From Firmicutes bacterium UBA7523 (GTDB lineage Bacteria; Bacillota; Dethiobacteria; Dethiobacterales; Dethiobacteraceae), in assembly GCA_002479415.1 (NCBI GenBank), contig DLMZ01000045.1, positions 298 through 31,721 on the forward strand: a stretch of DNA of 31,424 bases, in the 5' to 3' direction. A program made the position numbers and the translations under genes. Shown piece after piece: positions 1-8,259 of the stretch (position 1 is its first letter; the number at the start of each line of letters is the position of its first letter). Under the pieces are notes generated by a model. The model did no database searches, had not been told where the DNA came from, and saw nothing but the letters and a program-made list of their open reading frames with translations.

Positions 1-1
1 C

Positions 2-517
2 ATGGTCGGCGAGATCCGCGACCTGGAAACGGCGCGTATCGCCAACAAGGCGGCCCTGACCGGCCACCTGGTGCTGAGCACCTTGCATACCAATGATGCC
101 GCCAGCACTGTCACCCGCCTGATCGACATGGGCATCGAACCCTATCTGCTCAGTTCAACCCTGCTGGGTGTCATGGCGCAACGCCTGATACGTCTCAATT
201 GTCCCCAGTGCCTGGAGGAAGAGACGGTCGATGAGGAAGTGCGTGAGGTACTGCAAGTGCCCACAGATGAGGTGTTTCATCGCGGCGCCGGTTGCGCCGC
301 CTGCAACTACAGTGGTTACCATGGCCGTGTCGCAGTCACCGAACTGCTGCCCATCACGCCGGAAATCGCGACGCTGATTAACGGCGGTGCCAACGTACAA
401 ATCATTAAAGAAGCGGCGATTCGGGAGGGCATGACCACCCTCACCCGCAACGCCCTCGCGCTGGCGCGCACCGGCAAGACCTCGCTGGATGAGGTGTTTG
501 CCATCCGCCTGGAGTAA
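2..517 (+). CDS. GspE/PilB-family secretion ATPase, 3' end (5' truncated by window edge)
   Basis: This is the C-terminal 171 residues of a type II secretion or type IV pilus assembly ATPase, a cytoplasmic hexamer that powers pseudopilus or pilus extension. The fragment opens on the Walker B-like motif VGEIRD, then the histidine box region GHLVLSTLHTND, then the family tetracysteine zinc site (CPQC near residue 67 and CAAC near residue 98) and the conserved GYHGRVAVTELL. The apparent ATG at base 2 is an internal methionine; the reading frame is open to the window edge. Codons are strongly GC-rich (40 of the first 60 bases are G or C), unlike every gene right of position 720. GspE and PilB cannot be separated from this fragment. 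It is followed by a terminator, so it is the last gene of its transcript. Family assignment is firm, subtype is not. Confidence 0.9.
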   Translation: MVGEIRDLETARIANKAALTGHLVLSTLHTNDAASTVTRLIDMGIEPYLLSSTLLGVMAQRLIRLNCPQCLEEETVDEEVREVLQVPTDEVFHRGAGCAACNYSGYHGRVAVTELLPITPEIATLINGGANVQIIKEAAIREGMTTLTRNALALARTGKTSLDEVFAIRLE

Positions 518-556
518 AGTACCCGCACGACAAGAACATGCAGATAAAAATGAAAA

Positions 557-580
557 AGGCCCACCATTGCTGGTGGGCCT
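557..580. terminator. bidirectional intrinsic terminator
   Basis: A perfect 9-bp stem (AGGCCCACC with GGTGGGCCT) closes a 6-base loop. It is preceded by AAAA and followed by TTCTT, so it can serve both the secretion ATPase gene ending at 517 on the plus strand and the tRNA-Arg gene ending at 589 on the minus strand. Confidence 0.85.
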
Positions 581-588
581 TTCTTGTT

Positions 589-665
589 TGGCGCGCCCGG
601 AGAGATTCGAACTCCCGACCACCTGGTTCGTAGCCAGGTACTCTATCCAACTGAGCTACGGGCGC
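589..665 (-). tRNA. tRNA-Arg (anticodon ACG)
   Basis: The 77-nt cloverleaf has a 7-bp acceptor stem GCGCCCG/CGGGCGC, discriminator G and an encoded CCA. The anticodon loop CTACGAA sits on a CCTGG/CCAGG stem, giving anticodon ACG, which after A34 deamination reads CGN codons. The T arm carries GTTCGAATC. The AA following the anticodon and the arm sequences look proteobacterial to me; Bacillus-type tRNA-Arg(ACG) has CTACGGA in the loop. This agrees with the GC-rich neighbour on its left rather than the Firmicutes genes on its right. Confidence 0.95.
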
Positions 666-677
666 TTGAGGACGCGT

Positions 678-706
678 ATTATCTTGATACGACCAAGAGC
701 TGTCAA
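678..706 (-). promoter_or_regulatory. sigma-70 promoter of tRNA-Arg
   Basis: On the minus strand a perfect TTGACA (701-706) is followed after exactly 17 bases by GATAAT (678-683), a one-mismatch -10 box. The tRNA gene begins 12 bases downstream of the -10 box. The promoter starts only 15 bases after the end of tRNA-Ser(GCT), so the tRNA-Arg gene is an independent unit, and the left-hand block (ATPase, terminator, tRNA-Arg, promoter) is self-contained up to about 706. Confidence 0.8.
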
Positions 707-721
707 GAAAACACTGTCATA

Positions 722-817
722 TGGCGGAGAGAGAGGGATTCGAACCCTCGAAGCGGGTTTTAGTCCCGCTTAATCGCTTAGCAGGCGACCGCCTTCGACC
801 GACTCGGCCATCTCTCC
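722..817 (-). tRNA. tRNA-Ser (anticodon GCT)
   Basis: A class II tRNA of 96 nt with acceptor stem GGAGAGA/TCTCTCC, discriminator G and encoded CCA. The anticodon loop CTGCTAA gives GCT, reading AGC and AGU. The long variable arm, built on AAGCGGG with CCCGCTT, is the serine identity feature. It lies second after serS in the same direction and resembles Firmicutes tRNA-Ser(GCT). No terminator follows it before the sequence changes character near 707-720. Confidence 0.96.
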
Positions 818-848
818 GTATTTACTTGTCTTCTCCGCCGGAATAATA

Positions 849-935
849 TGGCGGAGGGGGTGGGATTCGAACCCACGGCTCTTTCGAGTCACTGGTTTTC
901 AAGACCAGCTCCTTAAACCGCTCGGACACCCCTCC
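849..935 (-). tRNA. tRNA-Ser (anticodon TGA)
   Basis: An 87-nt class II tRNA with acceptor stem GGAGGGG/CCCCTCC and encoded CCA. The anticodon loop CTTGAAA on a CTGGT/ACCAG stem gives TGA, reading UCN codons. The variable arm pairs GACTC-type bases around GAAA. It starts 61 bases after the serS stop and ends 31 bases before tRNA-Ser(GCT), so the synthetase and two of its own tRNA substrates are probably cotranscribed. Confidence 0.96.
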
Positions 936-996
936 CGGACGCATCTCAAAGTATAGCACACCGGGAAACGCTTTGTCAACCGTTGGCTAGCAATAG

Positions 997-2277
997 TTAT
1001 TTGCCAATATATTCCCCTTTTAATCCTGGTAAATATGGGCGAAGAGCCTCGGGAACAAGCACGGTTCCGTCTGCCTGCTGATAGTTCTCAAGAATGGCCG
1101 CTATTGTTCGTCCAACAGCTACTCCCGAACCATTTAGAGTGTGAACAAATTCCGTTTTTGAGCCTTGTGTGCGTCGGAATCTTATGCTTGCCCGTCGGGC
1201 TTGAAAATCAACAAAGTTGCTGCAGGAGGAAATTTCCCGGTAAGTATTATATGCAGGCATCCATACCTCCAGGTCATATTTTTTGGCGGCGGCAAAACCC
1301 AAGTCGCCGGTACACATAAGCATGGTTCTGTAGGGGAGCTTAAGGCGTTTCAATACTTCTTCGGCGCAGAGGGTCAAGCTTTCCAGCTCTTGAGCTGAGT
1401 CTTCGGGACGGGTAAATTTGACCAGCTCTACCTTGTTAAATTGGTGCTGACGGATTAAACCCCGTGTATCACGGCCATGGGCGCCGGCCTCCGACCGGAA
1501 ACAGGCACTGTAGGCAACATAGTGCTTGGGCAACTCCTCTTCGGAAAATATTTCTTCTCTATGAAAGTTGGTTACCGGTACTTCTGCGGTAGGAATAAGA
1601 AAATATTCTGTGCCGGCTACCTGAAAGGCATCCTCCTCAAACTTAGGCAGTTGACCTGTGCCTACCATACTGTTGCGATGCACCATAAAGGGAGGAAATA
1701 TTTCAGTATAGCCATGCTCACCAGTATGTAAATCAAGCATAAAATTAATTAACGCCCGCTCTAGCTGTGCTCCCAGCCCTTTATAAAACGCGAATCGTGC
1801 ACCTGTTACTTTGCCTGCTCGTTCAAAATCAATAATATCTAAGCCAGCCGCTATCTCCCAGTGAGCTTTTGGAGTAAAGTCAAACTGTGTTGGTTCTCCG
1901 AAAAAGCGTACTGGGACATTTTCTTCCTCACTATGTCCCACCGGTACTTCTGAGTCGGGGATATTGGGCAGTGTTAGCAAAATTTCCTGCAATTCATCTT
2001 CCACAACTCTAACTCTATTGTCTAACTCTTTGATTTGCTGAGACACGGCGCGCATTTCCTCGATTACGGCTGATGCATCCTCACCGCTGCGCTTCATACT
2101 CGCTACCTGTTCAGAAACGGTGTTTCGCCTGCTTTTTAATTGCTCCACTTCGTGAAGCAAGCTTCTGCGATTGCTGTCGATATCAGCGAAGCGGTCAATG
2201 CCCGCTTCTTCACCTTTGTCCTGAAGAGCTTTTTTTACAACTTCTAAATTATCTCTGATAAATTTAAGATCAAGCAT
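997..2277 (-). CDS. serS: seryl-tRNA synthetase
   Basis: Cytoplasmic class II synthetase that charges tRNA-Ser with serine. The 426-residue length is normal. The N-terminal ~100 residues form the tRNA-binding antiparallel coiled coil (charged heptads around LLHEVEQLKSRRN). The catalytic core shows motif 2 (FRSEAGAHGRDTRGLIRQHQF) and motif 3 (GSGVAVGRTIAAILENYQ). The start is ATG at 2277, where GGGAGG sits 7 bases upstream; a TTG at 2292 in the same frame overlaps that ribosome binding site and is unlikely. The two genes downstream are tRNA-Ser genes, an apt pairing. Only about 97 bases separate this start from the divergent transporter gene, which leaves no room for the T-box leader that often controls serS in Firmicutes. 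Confidence 0.97.
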   Translation of the reverse strand: MLDLKFIRDNLEVVKKALQDKGEEAGIDRFADIDSNRRSLLHEVEQLKSRRNTVSEQVASMKRSGEDASAVIEEMRAVSQQIKELDNRVRVVEDELQEILLTLPNIPDSEVPVGHSEEENVPVRFFGEPTQFDFTPKAHWEIAAGLDIIDFERAGKVTGARFAFYKGLGAQLERALINFMLDLHTGEHGYTEIFPPFMVHRNSMVGTGQLPKFEEDAFQVAGTEYFLIPTAEVPVTNFHREEIFSEEELPKHYVAYSACFRSEAGAHGRDTRGLIRQHQFNKVELVKFTRPEDSAQELESLTLCAEEVLKRLKLPYRTMLMCTGDLGFAAAKKYDLEVWMPAYNTYREISSCSNFVDFQARRASIRFRRTQGSKTEFVHTLNGSGVAVGRTIAAILENYQQADGTVLVPEALRPYLPGLKGEYIGK

Positions 2278-2373
2278 ATTTTTTCCTCCCAAGCTTTATT
2301 TTGTTTCAAAAGTAAGCACACACTATCAAATAGTCCTTTTTGCGTTATAATGAAACTATCATAATATAGGGGC

Positions 2374-2940
2374 GTGAAATTTTTGAGTGTTTTCCTGATA
2401 GCTTTTTTCGCAGTTCTGTTTGCAGAAATGGGGGATAAGACACAGCTTGTAACGCTTTCGTTGTCGTCAAGGTTTCCTCCGCGTCAAGTTCTGGCTGGCG
2501 CGCTTGGAGCGCTCGCGGTCATCACAGGATTAGCCGTTGTTCTGGGCGAATATTTAGCAGACCTGTTACCGCAGAAAACAACCTTATTAATTAGCGGACT
2601 TTTTTTCTTGGCTGCTGCCGTCTACATTGTTTTTAAAAAAGACGACAGTGAAGAGGTGGAAACACGCGGAAAGAATATAACGGCACAGACATTTGCCATG
2701 GTTTTCGTTGCAGAGCTGGGAGATAAAACGCAGCTTGCCGCAGTTGCTCTTACGGCAGCCTATGGCATGCCTTGGACTGTCTTCCTTGGGGCCATGGCAG
2801 GACAGCTTGTTAACCATTGTGCAGCCGCTTATTTAGGTTCAAGATTTTTATCCCGGCTGCCCGCAAAAATAATCACTGTTTCCAGCGCTGCTCTTTTTTT
2901 TGTATTTGGCATTATTTTTATATTTACTTCTTACCAATGA
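2374..2940 (+). CDS. GDT1/TMEM165 (UPF0016) family cation transporter
   Basis: A small integral membrane protein of 188 residues with about six hydrophobic helices. It carries both family signature motifs, E-M-G-D-K-T near residue 18 and E-L-G-D-K-T near residue 114, one in each half of the internally duplicated fold. Family members export Mn2+ or Ca2+ in exchange for protons; bacterial homologues such as Vibrio MneA export manganese, so Mn2+ efflux is the best guess. It is the only plus-strand gene among the Firmicutes genes, divergent from serS and ending 9 bases from the argS stop. GTG at 2374 lies one base from AGGGG, which is too close; TTG at 2383 (10 bases from it) may be the real start. 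A TATAAT at 2346-2351 could be its -10 box, without a clear -35. I see no manganese riboswitch in the short leader. Confidence 0.88.
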   Translation: MKFLSVFLIAFFAVLFAEMGDKTQLVTLSLSSRFPPRQVLAGALGALAVITGLAVVLGEYLADLLPQKTTLLISGLFFLAAAVYIVFKKDDSEEVETRGKNITAQTFAMVFVAELGDKTQLAAVALTAAYGMPWTVFLGAMAGQLVNHCAAAYLGSRFLSRLPAKIITVSSAALFFVFGIIFIFTSYQ

Positions 2941-2949
2941 AAAACATTG

Positions 2950-4644
2950 CTACATTTCCTGTGGTGCCTCGATACCAAGCAAGCAGAGACCGTTAACAAG
3001 AACCTGCCGCACAGAGTCAATCAAAGCAAGGCGGGCGCTACGCAAATCCTCTTCGGCTTGGATTACCGGGCACTGGTGATAAAATTTATTGAAATCCCTG
3101 GATAGGTCAATTAAATACCGGGCCACAATAGATGGCTTGTATGTTTCTGCCGCGCGAACAATGACATCGGAAAAACGGGCTAAACTCCGAATCACAACTT
3201 GCTCTTCCTCAGATACGAGCAGGCGGGCATTGAATAGTGCCGGCCTGCCACCTGTTTTACGCAGAATACTGCATATTCTGGCATGAGAATATTGAATATA
3301 CGGTGCGGTCTCACCGGAAAAATCCAGAATTTTTTCCCAGTCAAACTCAATATCTTTCACCCGATCATTGCTCAAATCCCCAAAGATTACGGCGCCAATA
3401 CCGACCTGACGCGCTACTTCGGCTTTATTCTCCAATGACGGATTTTTCTCACGAATAATTTGCTCAGCTAATTCGGTAGCTCGATCCAAAACATCTTCAA
3501 GAAATACTAGCGTACCTTGGCGTGTAGACATTTTTCCGTCCTTAAAACGAATAAGGCCGAAGGGAATGTGGAAACAGTTATCGGCCCATTCATACCCCAT
3601 TTTTTTCAGAACAGTGAACACCTGCTGAAAATGAAGAGCTTGGTCGGCCCCTACCACATAAAGCATACGGTCAAATTTATACATTTGACTACGGTATACG
3701 GCTGCACATAAATCTCGGGTAGCATAAAGGGTAGCACCGTCCTGCTTACGCAGCAAGCAGGGAGGCATCCCTTCTTGCTCCAACTCCACTACCAAGGCGC
3801 CCTCCGACAGACGTGCCAGGCCTTGTTCCTCCACAGCGCTCACTGTATCGTCCAGCATTTCGTTATAAAAGCTTTCGCCTTGATAAGAATCAAAGTTCAC
3901 GTTTAGAATGGCGTAGACACGCTTAAACTCCGCCAAACTTAAGCTTCTGAAGCGCTGCCAAAGGTCATGAGCCTGTTTATCGCCGTCTTCCAATTTCTTA
4001 AACCACGCCCTCGCCTCTTCTTCCATAGAAGGATTGGTCTCTGCCTCACGGTGGAATTTAACATATAGCTCGTAAAGATAAGCAATGGGGTTTTCTTCCA
4101 GACGATCTTCTTCTCCCCATGTCAAATAAGCAACAATCAGCTTCCCAAATTGCGTACCCCAGTCACCCAAGTGATTTATCCCAACGGAACGGTAACCCAA
4201 TGCATTAAATATTCTGTATAATGAGTTACCAATTACAGTTGAGCGTAAATGGCCCACTCCAAAAGGCTTGGCAATATTGGGTGCTGAAAAATCTATGACC
4301 ACCGTCTTTCCTTCTCCTACGGAAAGTCTGCCATAGCAAGACTCTTCTTTGAGAACAGCAGCCAGCGTTAATTCTGCCAGCTTTTCTCCGTTACAAAAAA
4401 AGTTTATATACGGCCCATGAGCTTCAATGCGTTGAAACAGTTCACCCATAGGCAATTTTTCCGCCAAGTCTGCCGCTATTTTCGCCGGCGAGCTTCTTAA
4501 CTGTTTTGCCAGCTTGAAACAGGGAAAAGCAAAATCACCCAACTCCGGGTTGGGCGGTGTTTCCAAATCATTCTCAACCTGTTGTCTATCCACTGAAAGA
4601 AGCCGGGACAGCAAGGCTGTTATTTCGTCTCTGAATATTTGCAT
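2950..4644 (-). CDS. argS: arginyl-tRNA synthetase
   Basis: Class I synthetase that charges tRNA-Arg. The N-terminal ~80 residues look like the Arg-specific additional domain. The HIGH-type signature is read as PNIAKPFGVGHLRS and the second signature as KMSTR, both standard for ArgRS, followed by the helical anticodon-binding domain at the C terminus. From ATG at 4644 the protein has 564 residues, a usual length; GAGGA lies 8 bases upstream of this start. An in-frame ATG at 4659 has AGGA directly abutting it and is less likely. The gene has its own promoter at 4677-4705 and converges on the GDT1-family gene with a 9-base gap. Confidence 0.97.
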   Translation of the reverse strand: MQIFRDEITALLSRLLSVDRQQVENDLETPPNPELGDFAFPCFKLAKQLRSSPAKIAADLAEKLPMGELFQRIEAHGPYINFFCNGEKLAELTLAAVLKEESCYGRLSVGEGKTVVIDFSAPNIAKPFGVGHLRSTVIGNSLYRIFNALGYRSVGINHLGDWGTQFGKLIVAYLTWGEEDRLEENPIAYLYELYVKFHREAETNPSMEEEARAWFKKLEDGDKQAHDLWQRFRSLSLAEFKRVYAILNVNFDSYQGESFYNEMLDDTVSAVEEQGLARLSEGALVVELEQEGMPPCLLRKQDGATLYATRDLCAAVYRSQMYKFDRMLYVVGADQALHFQQVFTVLKKMGYEWADNCFHIPFGLIRFKDGKMSTRQGTLVFLEDVLDRATELAEQIIREKNPSLENKAEVARQVGIGAVIFGDLSNDRVKDIEFDWEKILDFSGETAPYIQYSHARICSILRKTGGRPALFNARLLVSEEEQVVIRSLARFSDVIVRAAETYKPSIVARYLIDLSRDFNKFYHQCPVIQAEEDLRSARLALIDSVRQVLVNGLCLLGIEAPQEM

Positions 4645-4676
4645 TAAATAAGTCCTCATTCCTGCTTTTTGCCAAT

Positions 4677-4705
4677 ATTATACCCAAATAAAGGCCAGCC
4701 TGCAA
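4677..4705 (-). promoter_or_regulatory. promoter of argS
   Basis: A perfect TATAAT (minus strand of 4677-4682) lies 17 bases after TTGCAG (minus strand of 4700-4705), a weak -35 box. It sits between the lipoprotein stop and the argS start, so argS can be expressed apart from the signalling genes upstream. Confidence 0.6.
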
Positions 4706-4741
4706 GCAAACGGAAACTTTGTTTGCGATTAATCTCAAGCT

Positions 4742-6814
4742 TTAATCCTCAAGATTAATAAAGTACGGTCGGGAAAGAGTTAATTGCCACGGCAAGAACT
4801 CTGCGGGCTGGGGTAATTGCTTCCCATTGGCAGTAATGCGTACTGAAACATAAGGAAGATTTTCAGCAATGCTTAATGCGAATGCATCCCTTAGAGCGGC
4901 GGCAAGAGCTGCAGCCTGTAGATTTTCCGCCACAATGGAGGCAAACTCATCATTGAAATCAAGGGCAACAACATTGTCGTGTATGTCCACACTATTTAGC
5001 TTAACGTTATCAGGCAAAAAGTCAGCGCTTTCATTTAGAATATGTGTAACTAATGCTTCAGCTAAAGCTCTTTCCTTTAAGGGTAAAAGCTCTTTTGAAA
5101 CAGGAAGCAAATACATGCGTGTTCCGGAACTAATGGGAATAAAAAGCAGATGTTCATTACCCTCACGCCCAAAACGCCTGGGATTATAGGCTTTGTCAAT
5201 CAGGATACCTTCCTGTCCGAATGTTTCTTTGTCTTCACCGTCTACAGTAAAACGTATTTGTTCCACTGTTGGAAACTGGCTGATAGTAAGAAGCAATGAA
5301 TCCAATACTCCCATTAAAAATGTTGTTCCGCCCATGCCGTCCAGAGATGCTGGCAAATCAACCAAAACTATCCCGTCTTTTGTTATCGCTGAAATTTGTG
5401 CATCTTTGGGAATTGTACGCTGCAGTTGGCTTCCTTGTACCGGACCCCGAATTAATTCCGTAATACTAGGACGAAGCAGAGACTGGGTCCGTTTTATTCT
5501 TCGGGTAACAGGCACAAGCAACTGAGCAGTCTCTTCGAAAAAGAATAGAGTTAAGAGGCTTTCCCCTTCCTCCCGCTCGAAATATACAGGGGCATAATAA
5601 TCTTGCAAGCGCTGAGGCAATAATGCTGCAGCTTCTTCGCTGGAAGCCGTATGCTTTGAAATATTTAAAAAGTAAATGCTCCCATCTTCCAAGCCGAGTA
5701 CAAGCATACTTGCGCTGGCAGCAAGAGCCATGCGTCGAGTCCTGCCCGCCACCTCAAAAGCACTGACTTCTGTCCCTTTGTCATTATAAACCAAAATTTG
5801 AGTCGCATCATCACGATACTGACGCCAGGAAGATACCAAAATCTGCTTTCCGTTAGCCGACACTAAAACATCAGAATCGTCGGGAAGCCTTTTGCTCCAA
5901 AGCAATTCTCCCTCATTGTTAAAGTAGAGAAAATCCTGCTGCTGTGTTGCCACATCAGAAATTAAAGCTCCCACAAATAACCCACTTGCTGCCATAACTA
6001 TTTGCCTAACCGGACCTTCTGCTCTATATTGCCATAATTTCTGCCCTTTACTATTATATATTGCCAGTTCATCTTCCCGGGAAACTGCCAGAGTTTGCCC
6101 GCCATCGTCAACAGAAAGGTTTGCGCAGTCAGTAATCTTCCAAATTTCTTTTCCGTCACCATCAAAAGCGGCAAGGAATTCAGTTCCCTCTTGGCGGTAA
6201 TTTATAAATACTGAATTGTCATCCCCGACAATTTTAGCTGCCAAAATCTCTTCAAACGGAGCTTCCCAGCGAATTTGTCCGTCTTTGTCCAGCAGTGTTA
6301 TCCAATTAATATCTTGCGACTCCGAAGAGAAAAAACCAATAAGAATCCACTCCCCGTCAGAGCTTACAGAAAGGGAGGCGATGGAAGCATTGAAGTTCTG
6401 CTCAAAGCGTATTGTCCCGTCAATATTTAATAAAACCAGCTCGCCAAGGGACGTGCCTATCACCATAAAGCGACCTGCGGGATCAAGATATGTCTTGATA
6501 GGCTGAGACAAAAACGACTTTTCCCAGCGAAGCCTGCCATCTTGCTCCAGCAGATAAGCAGAACGTGAAGCAGAACCCGCCGCTGCCAAAGTCCCGTCGG
6601 CTGTCACCGACAAATCATGAATTTGAATATCGGCACTTTTTATGGAAAACATCCCTTGTACTGTTTGCGTTTCTCCACTTGACTCCCCGAGAACTAAAGG
6701 CTCAATAGGGTTGCCGACTGCAGGCTGCTGCCGACTGCACCCCGTGGTCCACAACAAAAGACTCACCAGCGCTGTCACCATGTATATTTTATATCTGTGT
6801 AAAATCCTGCTCAT
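4742..6814 (-). CDS. lipoprotein with N-terminal beta-propeller and two C-terminal GerMN domains (LpqB-like)
   Basis: A predicted exported lipoprotein of 690 residues. The N terminus is a short basic stretch, a hydrophobic helix and a lipobox-like WTTGC with cysteine 26; threonine at -3 is a little unusual. Residues ~50-390 contain repeats ending in patterns such as GRLRWEKSF, GTIRFEQNF, GQIRWEAPF, GKEIWKIT and GQKLWQYR, typical of PQQ/WD-type propeller blades. Residues ~400-690 contain two GerMN-like modules (one around RPSITELIRGP to IRFTVDGE, one around ERALAEALVTHIL to VSVRITANGK). GerMN domains occur in spore germination protein GerM and in actinobacterial LpqB. ATG at 6814 is chosen because GAGG lies 7 bases upstream. 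It begins 23 bases after the kinase stop, which suggests an extracytoplasmic accessory factor for that sensor. Domain calls are good; the function is inferred. Confidence 0.85.
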   Translation of the reverse strand: MSRILHRYKIYMVTALVSLLLWTTGCSRQQPAVGNPIEPLVLGESSGETQTVQGMFSIKSADIQIHDLSVTADGTLAAAGSASRSAYLLEQDGRLRWEKSFLSQPIKTYLDPAGRFMVIGTSLGELVLLNIDGTIRFEQNFNASIASLSVSSDGEWILIGFFSSESQDINWITLLDKDGQIRWEAPFEEILAAKIVGDDNSVFINYRQEGTEFLAAFDGDGKEIWKITDCANLSVDDGGQTLAVSREDELAIYNSKGQKLWQYRAEGPVRQIVMAASGLFVGALISDVATQQQDFLYFNNEGELLWSKRLPDDSDVLVSANGKQILVSSWRQYRDDATQILVYNDKGTEVSAFEVAGRTRRMALAASASMLVLGLEDGSIYFLNISKHTASSEEAAALLPQRLQDYYAPVYFEREEGESLLTLFFFEETAQLLVPVTRRIKRTQSLLRPSITELIRGPVQGSQLQRTIPKDAQISAITKDGIVLVDLPASLDGMGGTTFLMGVLDSLLLTISQFPTVEQIRFTVDGEDKETFGQEGILIDKAYNPRRFGREGNEHLLFIPISSGTRMYLLPVSKELLPLKERALAEALVTHILNESADFLPDNVKLNSVDIHDNVVALDFNDEFASIVAENLQAAALAAALRDAFALSIAENLPYVSVRITANGKQLPQPAEFLPWQLTLSRPYFINLED

Positions 6815-6837
6815 GCTGCACCTCATCACGCAGTTAT

Positions 6838-8259
6838 TTAAGCTATAGCCCGTGCCAAAGGAATTGTAAGAATAAACCTGGATCCCTGACCACCTTCGCC
6901 ATCCTCAACCCGAATTTTGCCACCATGCCGGATAACAATCTCTTTTACTATAGCCAACCCTAGGCCTGTCCCTCCCTGTTCGCGGGAGCGAGCTTTGTCA
7001 ATTCTATAGAAACGCTCAAAAATTTTATCCTTATGCTCTGTAGGAATGCCGTAGCCTGTGTCTGTAACTGATAAAGCAAGCTCTTCCCCTTCATTATACA
7101 AAGCAACAATAATTGTTCCCCCTGCAGGAGTATACTTAATTGCGTTATCCACCAGATTGAATAGAATTTGCTTAATCTGATGAGCAGAGATATAGACGGG
7201 TGAAGCTTCGGGCTGAACGGAATATTGTAGGAGTATCCCTTCCGTTTCCGCTCTTTTTTTCAACATTTCCAAAGTTGCAGCTACGGCCGGCACAATGTCG
7301 GCTGACTGCATAGTGTCATCCATTGATACTCTGTCAATCCTGGTTAAGTCCAGTAAATTCTCTACCAGATGCATTAACCGTTCCAGCTCCATATCAATAT
7401 CGGAAAGGAACTCTTTTTGTTCCTTGACATCAAGAGTGTATTCCTTAAGTGATTTAACCATAATGTTTAAAGACGTAAGCGGCGTCCGCATTTCGTGGGA
7501 AGCATTAGCCACAAAATCTTTAAGTTGCCGAGTCATTTCCTGCATACGGCTCGACATATGGTTAAATTGAATTGCTAAGCGACCAATTTCGTCGTTAGAT
7601 TGCACAGGAACGCGCTGATTTAGGTCTCCCCGAGCCATATTTTCTGTTGCCTGTGTCATTAGCTCTATTGGTACAGTAATGTGGTGAGCAAAAAGCGCAC
7701 CTAAAAATGCTGCCAGTAAGATTGCTACCGCTGTAGCAACCCCTAAAAATCTGCGGATATCTTTTAAAATTTGATAAACATGGTTAAGCGATGATGAAAT
7801 AAATACACTGCCCAAAATCGTATTCTCTGATATTATGGGAACTGCTATCTGCATAACCCATTGATTGGACTGCTGAGAAAACTGAACACTCTGCCCAACT
7901 TCACCCTCCAGCGCTCTAGATATTTCATCCCTGTTCAATAAAGAATTAAGAAGCCCACCGCCGACACGTAGTGAGTCTCCCACCACACGCTGCCGATGAT
8001 CAGTAATAATTACTCGGGACCCAATTTGGCGGGCAAAATCCTCTGCAAGTGTAGAAACAGTGCCAATGTCCGGGCTTTCCTTCATATACCCGGAGGAAAA
8101 CTCAGCCACTAAATTTCCCGCGCGCTGCATTGTTTCAAAATGGTAAGAAAGATAATACTGTTCAAGTATATTAAGAAGGAAAAAAGAAGTTAGCGCCATG
8201 ACCACCAAAATTAAAGCTAGATATGTGACGGTGAGCTTGGTGCGGATACTGTTAAACAT
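6838..8259 (-). CDS. membrane sensor histidine kinase (HAMP, HisKA, HATPase_c)
   Basis: A 473-residue membrane kinase. Transmembrane helices at ~9-30 and ~171-191 enclose a ~140-residue extracellular sensor, probably a Cache-like fold (ends in MQIAVPI...GSVFIS). HAMP follows at ~192-244, then the H box SHEMRTP with phospho-acceptor His255, the N box around LVDNAIKYTP, G1 DTGYGIP and G2 GGTGLGLAIVKE. There is no PAS domain between HAMP and the kinase core, unlike Gram-positive WalK. Its start overlaps the regulator gene by 8 bases (GGAGG 6 bases before ATG), a typical translationally coupled pair. It should phosphorylate the regulator at 8252-8950. The ligand is unknown; the lipoprotein encoded next is a candidate modulator. 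Confidence 0.95.
   Translation of the reverse strand: MFNSIRTKLTVTYLALILVVMALTSFFLLNILEQYYLSYHFETMQRAGNLVAEFSSGYMKESPDIGTVSTLAEDFARQIGSRVIITDHRQRVVGDSLRVGGGLLNSLLNRDEISRALEGEVGQSVQFSQQSNQWVMQIAVPIISENTILGSVFISSSLNHVYQILKDIRRFLGVATAVAILLAAFLGALFAHHITVPIELMTQATENMARGDLNQRVPVQSNDEIGRLAIQFNHMSSRMQEMTRQLKDFVANASHEMRTPLTSLNIMVKSLKEYTLDVKEQKEFLSDIDMELERLMHLVENLLDLTRIDRVSMDDTMQSADIVPAVAATLEMLKKRAETEGILLQYSVQPEASPVYISAHQIKQILFNLVDNAIKYTPAGGTIIVALYNEGEELALSVTDTGYGIPTEHKDKIFERFYRIDKARSREQGGTGLGLAIVKEIVIRHGGKIRVEDGEGGQGSRFILTIPLARAIA

Noticed and set aside
489..773. Plus-strand open frame of 94 codons
   Set aside because: It runs over the terminator, tRNA-Arg and tRNA-Ser on the opposite strand and encodes only reverse-complement tRNA sequence.
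2278..2373. Possible T-box or manganese riboswitch between serS and the GDT1-family gene
   Set aside because: The gap is under 100 bases and has no T-box core sequence or yybP-ykoY-like helices.
4728..4759. Inverted repeat ATTAATCT/AGATTAAT around the lipoprotein stop codon
   Set aside because: The arms are short and AT-rich with a long loop and no T run; chance is likely.
4869..5525. Plus-strand open frames of ~106 and ~110 codons
   Set aside because: They lie antisense to the GerMN part of the lipoprotein gene and have no recognisable domains.
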